Source: Bradyrhizobium sp. YR681 (lineage in GTDB: Bacteria; Pseudomonadota; Alphaproteobacteria; Rhizobiales; Xanthobacteraceae). From it: 36,218 nucleotides of DNA. A program made the position numbers and the translations under genes. This document shows positions 31,453 to 36,218 of the stretch, in pieces. How positions within the stretch are numbered: the first letter of the stretch is position 1; every line of letters begins with the position of its first letter. Below the pieces are notes generated by a model. The model saw only the letters and a list, made by a program, of their open reading frames with translations, did not search any database and was not told the origin of the DNA. Where the stretch lies: assembly GCF_000282615.1 (NCBI RefSeq), contig NZ_AKIY01000221.1, positions 1 to 36,218 of the forward strand, written 5' to 3'.

Positions 31453-33111
31453 CTAGCCTGACATCGCCCGGCGCGGCCGATCCTCCGCCTCCATCACGAA
31501 TCCCTCATATCCTTTCGCCGCGACCTCATTGCAGATCCGCCGGTAGACGCCGACGCCGCCGATATAGGGCATGAAGATCCGCGGCTTGCCGGGGACGTTG
31601 GCGCCCATGTACCAGGAATTGGCCTGCGGATAGAGCGTGCCGTGGGCGACCTCGTTGACATGGGCGACCCATTGCTCCTCGGCCTCATGGTCCGCCTCCA
31701 TCGCGGCAAGGCCCTGCTTGCGCATGTGGGCGAGGCAGTCGGCGATCCAGTCGACATGCTGCTCGATCGACACGATCATGTTCGAGAGCACCGACGGGCT
31801 GCCGGGCCCGGTGATGATGAAGAGGTTCGGAAAGCCCGCGCTCATCAGGCCGAGATAGGTCTTCGGACCTTCCGCCCATTTCTGGTTCAACGTCTGCCCG
31901 CCGCGGCCGCGAATGTCGATCTTCGCGACCGAGCCGGTCATGGCATCGAAGCCGGTCGCCAGCACCAGCGCATCGACCTCGTGGTCGACACCTGCGACGC
32001 GGACGGCGTTCACGGTGATCTGCTCGATCGGGTTCGACCTCATGTCCACCAGCGAGACGTTCGGCCGGTTAAAGGTCGCGAAATAATCCGTGTCGATGCA
32101 GATGCGCTTGGTGCCGATCGGGTGGCTGTTCGGCTGGAGCAGCTTTGCGGTCTCCGGATCCTTCACGATCTCGGCGATCTTGCCGCGCACGAAATTGGCC
32201 GCGGTGTCGTTGGCGGTCCGATCCAGGCCAAGATTGTTGTAGACATACATGAAGGTCAGTCCGCCGCGCTCCCAGCGGGCCGCATATTTTCCATTCCTGA
32301 TGTCGTCGCCGTCATCGAGCGCGCCACGGTCGGGCTGCTCGGCATAGATGCCGTTGCGCGCGACCTCGCGGGCGAAGCGGCGGACCTCCGGATAGGTGTT
32401 GCGGAAGGCATTGCGCTCATCGTCGGTCAGCGCGGCATTGCGGGCGGGAATCGAGAAATTCGCCGTACGCTGAAACACCGTGAGATGTTTTGCCTGCTCG
32501 GCAATGACGGGGGTCGACTGGATGCCCGATGATCCCGTACCGATCAGGCCGACCCGCAGGCCCGTGAAGTCCACGGCTTCGTGCGGCCAGTTGCCGGTGT
32601 GGTAGACCGGCCCCCTAAAATTTTCGAGGCCGTTGATGTCGGGCCTGCGCGCGTTGGAGAGGCAGCCGGTGGCGAGCACGACGAACTGAGCTTGAACCGT
32701 CCTGCCGTCGGAGGTCGTCACCGACCAGCGCTTCTCGCGCTCGTCGAAGGCTGCGCGCTCAACGCGGGTGTTGAACTGGATGTCGCGGCGCAGATCGAAA
32801 CGGTCGGCGACGTGGTTGGCGTATTTCAGGATCTCTGCTTGCGGCGCGTAGCGCTCGCTCCAGTCCCATTCCTGCTGGAGCTCTTCAGAGAACGAATAGG
32901 AATACTGCATGCTCTCGACATCGCAGCGCGCGCCGGGATAGCGATTCCAGTACCAGGTGCCGCCGACGCCGCCGCCCTGCTCGTAAACACGCGCCGAGAA
33001 ACCGAGCCCGCGCAGACGATGCAGCATGTACATGCCGGCAAAGCCTGCACCGACGACAACGACGTCATAGGCTTCGCTGGCCTGGGACGGACTCGATTGC
33101 GCTGGCGACAT
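31453..33111 (-). CDS. Type I Baeyer-Villiger monooxygenase-like flavoprotein
   Basis: Predicted 552 aa flavin monooxygenase that would insert oxygen next to a ketone, giving an ester or lactone, using NADPH and O2. Seen: FAD-binding GAGFAG (21-26), GGVGGTWYWNRYPGARCDVES-type segment with Asp64, the Baeyer-Villiger fingerprint F-x-G-x3-H-x3-W-P (Phe165, His171, Trp175, Pro176), a second dinucleotide motif GTGSSG (191-196), and RTANFSIPARN. Length agrees with cyclohexanone/phenylacetone monooxygenases. GGGAG precedes the ATG at 33111. It is divergent from a nitronate-monooxygenase-like gene. The substrate could be a cyclic or steroidal ketone. Confidence 0.93.
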   Translation of the reverse strand: MSPAQSSPSQASEAYDVVVVGAGFAGMYMLHRLRGLGFSARVYEQGGGVGGTWYWNRYPGARCDVESMQYSYSFSEELQQEWDWSERYAPQAEILKYANHVADRFDLRRDIQFNTRVERAAFDEREKRWSVTTSDGRTVQAQFVVLATGCLSNARRPDINGLENFRGPVYHTGNWPHEAVDFTGLRVGLIGTGSSGIQSTPVIAEQAKHLTVFQRTANFSIPARNAALTDDERNAFRNTYPEVRRFAREVARNGIYAEQPDRGALDDGDDIRNGKYAARWERGGLTFMYVYNNLGLDRTANDTAANFVRGKIAEIVKDPETAKLLQPNSHPIGTKRICIDTDYFATFNRPNVSLVDMRSNPIEQITVNAVRVAGVDHEVDALVLATGFDAMTGSVAKIDIRGRGGQTLNQKWAEGPKTYLGLMSAGFPNLFIITGPGSPSVLSNMIVSIEQHVDWIADCLAHMRKQGLAAMEADHEAEEQWVAHVNEVAHGTLYPQANSWYMGANVPGKPRIFMPYIGGVGVYRRICNEVAAKGYEGFVMEAEDRPRRAMSG

Positions 33112-33328
33112 CGATAGGCGCTCCCTTATTTTATGTTGTTACCAACCAGCATTCTCTCGACCCCGCCAAAGCGCAAGAGGCAAATCGACGGGCTCTGGCC
33201 TGCTTATTTTGTACGGCGGAATGGCTCGTCCGGTGCGTGGCGCCTGCACGCAAGATACGCACGGGAATCCGGCATGGCATCGCAAATGACGATGGGCTAG
33301 CGTCGTCGAACGCCGCCGGGAGGAAGCC

Positions 33329-34462
33329 ATGAAATCGCCGATCTGCGACATGCTGGGCATCGAGTTCCCGCTGCTCGCTTTCAGCCATTGCCGCGACGTC
33401 GTCGCCGCCGTCAGCCGCGCCGGAGGCTTTGGCGTGCTGGGCGCGACCGCGCACACACCGGATACGCTTGAGCGCGAGCTGACGTGGATCGACGATCACG
33501 TCGATGGAAAACCCTACGGCATCGACGTGCTGATCCCCGAGAACATCTCGACATCAGGCGAGAAGGACGTCACCTGGAAAAGCCTGGAGGCGCGCGTGCC
33601 GCAGGAGCACCGCAGCTACACGCGCGACCTCCTGAAGAAGTACGACATCGAGCTCACAACGACGAGCGTTGCCGACAATCAGCCGCAACCATTCGACGCG
33701 AAGACGGCGCTGGAGCTGCTCGAAGTCTCCTTCAATCACCCGATCCGGCTGATCGCCAATGCGCTTGGCGTGCCGCCGAAGGCGATGATCGAGATGGGCA
33801 GGAAGCACAGCGTGCCGGTCGCCGCCCTCGTCGGCGCCAAGGAGCACGCGCTGCGCCAGGTCGCAGCCGGCGTCGACATCCTCGTGGTGCAGGGCACCGA
33901 GGCCGGCGGCCATTGCGGCGAGGTCTCCACCATGGTGCTGGTGCCGGAGGTGATCAAGGCGATCAAGAATATCCGCGACGTGCCGGTGCTGGCGGCCGGC
34001 GGCATCATGACGGGCCGGCAGATGGCGGCCTGCATGGCGATGGGCGCCGCCGGCGCCTGGACCGGCTCGGTGTGGCTCGCGACAGTGGAAGCCGAGACCA
34101 CGGAGATCTTTCGCGAGAAGATGATCGCCGCCTCGTCCCGCGACGCGATCCGCTCAAAGGGCCGTACCGGCAAGCCGGCGCGCCAGCTCCGCTCGGTCTG
34201 GACCGATGCGTGGGACCGCGCGCCGGACAGCCCGGGCGCACTGCCGATGCCGCTGCAAAGCATCATCAGCCGCGATGCCTTCAACTCGATCGACCGTGCG
34301 GCGGCGAGCGGCAACGCCAAGGCACGCGATCTCGTCAGTTACTTCGTCGGCCAGGGCGTCGGGCTGATCGACAGCGTGAAATCAGCCGGCGCCGTGGTGC
34401 AGGAGTTCAAGGAAGAATTCGCCGAAGCCGTCGAGCACATGAATACGCTGGTGGCGGAGTGA
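33329..34462 (+). CDS. Nitronate monooxygenase-like FMN protein (NPD/YrpB family)
   Basis: Predicted 377 aa TIM-barrel flavoprotein. Seen: the N-terminal CDMLGIEFPLLAFSHC substrate pocket, GTEAGGHCG (189-197) with His195 in the place of the conserved catalytic His, and VLAAGGIMTGRQMAACMAMGAAGAW for FMN phosphate binding. Family members oxidise nitronates or act as NAD(P)H:flavin or enoyl reductases, so the reaction is open. A strong GGGAGGAAGCC precedes the ATG. It is divergent from the BVMO (217 bases between starts) and followed, after a repeat, by a thiolase-like gene. Confidence 0.9.
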   Translation: MKSPICDMLGIEFPLLAFSHCRDVVAAVSRAGGFGVLGATAHTPDTLERELTWIDDHVDGKPYGIDVLIPENISTSGEKDVTWKSLEARVPQEHRSYTRDLLKKYDIELTTTSVADNQPQPFDAKTALELLEVSFNHPIRLIANALGVPPKAMIEMGRKHSVPVAALVGAKEHALRQVAAGVDILVVQGTEAGGHCGEVSTMVLVPEVIKAIKNIRDVPVLAAGGIMTGRQMAACMAMGAAGAWTGSVWLATVEAETTEIFREKMIAASSRDAIRSKGRTGKPARQLRSVWTDAWDRAPDSPGALPMPLQSIISRDAFNSIDRAAASGNAKARDLVSYFVGQGVGLIDSVKSAGAVVQEFKEEFAEAVEHMNTLVAE

Positions 34463-34476
34463 TGGCGTGTGCGGCC

Positions 34477-34589
34477 CATCCTTCGAGGCTCGCCAGGCGC
34501 CGCTCGGCTCGCACCTCAGGATGACGCTGTCCCCGTAGCCGTCACCCTGAGGCGGCCGCTTCTTCAGCGGCCCTCGAAGGGCGACGGCG
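34477..34589. repeat. Palindromic repeat, family G (CATCCTTCGAGG type)
   Basis: CATCCTTCGAGGCTCGCC... with an inner CACCTCAGGATGACG, then GTCACCCTGAGGCGGCC... and CCCTCGAAGGG. The CTTCGAGG/CCCTCGAAGG and CTCAGGATGAC/GTCACCCTGAG arms are complementary with mismatches. It fills most of the gap between the nitronate-monooxygenase-like and thiolase-like genes. Confidence 0.85.
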
Positions 34590-34621
34590 TGCCCAAGATC
34601 TGAAACGTGAAGCAAGAAGAA

Positions 34622-36130
34622 ATGACCAATATCCCCGAAGACCGCATCCCCGTCATCGTCGGCATCGGCGAGATCGTCGACCGCCCCAAGGAAATCACCG
34701 AGGGCCTCGAGCCGCTCGACCTGCTCGAGCAGGCGCTGCGACGTGCAGAACAAGATGCCGGCGCAAAGCTGCTCGGCGAGGTGCAGTCGCTCGACGTCGT
34801 CAACTTCCTGAGCTGGCGCTATCGCGACCCCGAGAAGCTCTTGGCGCAGCGCCTCGGCGTTTCGCCCGCGCATTGCTATTACGGCCCGGTCGGCGGCGAG
34901 AGCCCGATCCGCTATATCCACGAAGCAGCCAAGCGAATCGCACGCGGCGAATGCAACGTCGCCGCGGTCTGCGGGGCCGAAGCGCAGTCGACCGCGACCA
35001 AGGCCGAGCGCGCCGGCGCCAAGCTGCCTTGGACGCCGTTCGCCCATGACGTCGAGGAGCCCAAGCGCGGCGCGGCATTCCAGAAACCGCTGGCGGTGAC
35101 GCTCGGCGTGTTCCGGCCCGTCACGGTCTACCCGTTCTACGAGGCAGCCTCCTCCGCGCATTGGGGGCAGACGCCGCGCGAGGCGATGGCGGAATCGGGC
35201 ACGTTGTGGTCACGCTATTCGGAAGCTGCGGCGCAAAATCCCAACGCCTGGCTGAAGCGGCGCTATGCGCCTGAGGAGATTACGACGCCGACGGCGGACA
35301 ACCGCCTGATCGCCTGGCCCTACAACAAGCTCATGGTCGCCAATCCCAGCGTCAACATGGGCGGCGCGCTGCTGCTTACCAGCCTCGCCAGGGCGCGTGC
35401 GGCCGGGATTCCCGAGCACAAGCTGGTCTATCCGCTTGGCGGTGCCTCGGCGGAGGAGCCGCGTGACTATCTGATCCGCGACCAGTTCTTCGAGAGCCAT
35501 TCGCAGAACGCAGTGCTCAACAACGTGATGGATCTCGCCGGCGGCGACGGCAAGACATTCGATGCCATCGAGCTCTATAGCTGCTTCCCCTGCGTGCCCA
35601 AGATGGCGCGGCGGACGCTGGGCCTTACCGCCGACGTGCAGCCGACCGTGACCGGCGGCCTCACCTTCTTCGGCGCGCCGCTCAACACCTACATGACGCA
35701 TGCAGCCTGCGCGATGGTGCGGCGCCTGCGCGATGGCGCCAGGCTCGGCCTGCTCTATGGGCAGGGCGGCTTCGTCACCAAGCACCATGCGCTCGTCGTG
35801 TCGAAGACGCCGCCGCGCGAAGCGCTGGCGCAGGAGACGAGCGTGCAGGCGGAAGCCGATCGCAACAAGCGCGCGGTGCCGGACTTCGCCACGGACGCGT
35901 CAGGCAAGGGCAAGGTCGAGAGCTTTACGGTGATCTATGGCCGCGGCGGCGACGCCGAGCACGGCGTGGTGATGCTGCGCACGGAAGATGACCGGCGCAC
36001 GCTGGCGCGGATTCCGGCGAGCGATACGGCGACGCTGGCGCATCTTCTGAGCATGGATCGCACGCCGGTCGGCTCACTCGGCGAGATCGCGATGACCGAA
36101 GATGGCGTGCCGGAGTGGCGGGTTGCGTGA
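34622..36130 (+). CDS. Thiolase-like protein type 1 (TLP1-like), no nucleophilic Cys
   Basis: Predicted 502 aa protein with a thiolase fold (about 1-390) and an extra C-terminal domain (about 400-502; KGKVESFTVIYGRGGDAEHG and VPEWR at the end), as in SCP2-related thiolase-like protein type 1. At the place where thiolases have the Cys nucleophile (about 16-17 residues before the Gly of RIARG) the sequence is GPVGGESPIRYI, so the Cys is replaced by Gly. Other conserved stretches are VCGAEAQST (116-124), NMGGALLLTS and GGLTFFGAPLNTYMTHA (NxxGG-like). The role of TLP1 is uncertain; it binds CoA but may not do normal thiolysis. ATG 34622 is preferred to the GTG at 34607, which has no better ribosome site. 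A family F repeat follows its stop. Confidence 0.87.
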   Translation: MTNIPEDRIPVIVGIGEIVDRPKEITEGLEPLDLLEQALRRAEQDAGAKLLGEVQSLDVVNFLSWRYRDPEKLLAQRLGVSPAHCYYGPVGGESPIRYIHEAAKRIARGECNVAAVCGAEAQSTATKAERAGAKLPWTPFAHDVEEPKRGAAFQKPLAVTLGVFRPVTVYPFYEAASSAHWGQTPREAMAESGTLWSRYSEAAAQNPNAWLKRRYAPEEITTPTADNRLIAWPYNKLMVANPSVNMGGALLLTSLARARAAGIPEHKLVYPLGGASAEEPRDYLIRDQFFESHSQNAVLNNVMDLAGGDGKTFDAIELYSCFPCVPKMARRTLGLTADVQPTVTGGLTFFGAPLNTYMTHAACAMVRRLRDGARLGLLYGQGGFVTKHHALVVSKTPPREALAQETSVQAEADRNKRAVPDFATDASGKGKVESFTVIYGRGGDAEHGVVMLRTEDDRRTLARIPASDTATLAHLLSMDRTPVGSLGEIAMTEDGVPEWRVA

Positions 36131-36134
36131 TCTC

Positions 36135-36218
36135 GTAGGGTGGGCAAAGCGAAGCGTGCCCACCACCTTCATGTGATCCGGAAAGACTGGTGGGCACGGC
36201 GCAAGGGCGCCTTTGCCC
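36135..36218. repeat. Palindromic repeat, family F, copy 3 (cut by window edge)
   Basis: GTAGGGTGGGCAAAGCGAAGCGTGCCCACCA pairs with TGGTGGGCACGGCGCAAGGGCGCCTTTGCCC up to the last base; the closing ACCCTAC would lie beyond the window. It is in inverted order of its inner arms compared with copies 1 and 2. Confidence 0.9.

Overview
The window reads as chromosomal DNA of a slow-growing alphaproteobacterial rhizobium, most likely Bradyrhizobium or a close relative (Rhodopseudomonas, Nitrobacter group). The reasons are the high G+C, the dense stock of acyl-CoA catabolic paralogues, the DUF2848/amidase and DUF6285/phosphotransferase gene pairs, and many short GC-rich palindromic repeats between genes. 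No tRNA, rRNA, CRISPR, phage or transposase gene was seen. This placement rests on recognition of protein families, not on a database search.

Layout. 1-950: a palindromic repeat and a degenerate GT51 transglycosylase-like membrane protein. 960-2988 (minus): a translationally coupled DUF2848/amidase pair. 3167-5797 (plus): a DUF35 Zn-ribbon protein, an SCP2-type thiolase and an MFE-2-like SDR. 5922-7034: an exported SMP-30/gluconolactonase-like protein, convergent with phosphoenolpyruvate carboxylase (7092-9890, minus). 9891-10909: about 1 kb without a convincing gene, holding a long structured GC-rich block. 10910-11725: an orphan membrane protein of lower G+C. Then yccF (minus) and glgX (plus).

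From about 14.6 kb to 29.6 kb the window is almost wholly CoA-thioester metabolism: two AMP-forming acyl-CoA ligases, two acyl-CoA dehydrogenases, three crotonases with three different active sites, two SDRs, a phosphotransferase plus its DUF6285 partner, a VOC protein, a flavin reductase and a YghU-type GST. The last stretch holds a chemotaxis receptor, a Baeyer-Villiger-type monooxygenase, a nitronate-monooxygenase-like flavoprotein and a thiolase-like protein.

How the genes may work together. Two modules stand out. (i) A crotonase with a dienoyl-CoA-isomerase-like active site is divergent from an SDR resembling mitochondrial 2,4-dienoyl-CoA reductase; acyl-CoA ligases flank them. This suggests catabolism of unsaturated acids. 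(ii) A PaaG-like crotonase, an ACAD10/11-type phosphotransferase and a DUF6285 protein form a tight operon, with an ACAD10/11-type dehydrogenase and an SDR nearby. Together they contain the parts of the LvaA/LvaB/LvaC route, in which 4-hydroxyacyl-CoA is phosphorylated and isomerised to 3-hydroxyacyl-CoA. This is the best candidate for a less-described system here. Nearly every gap between modules carries one of at least seven families of palindromic repeat.
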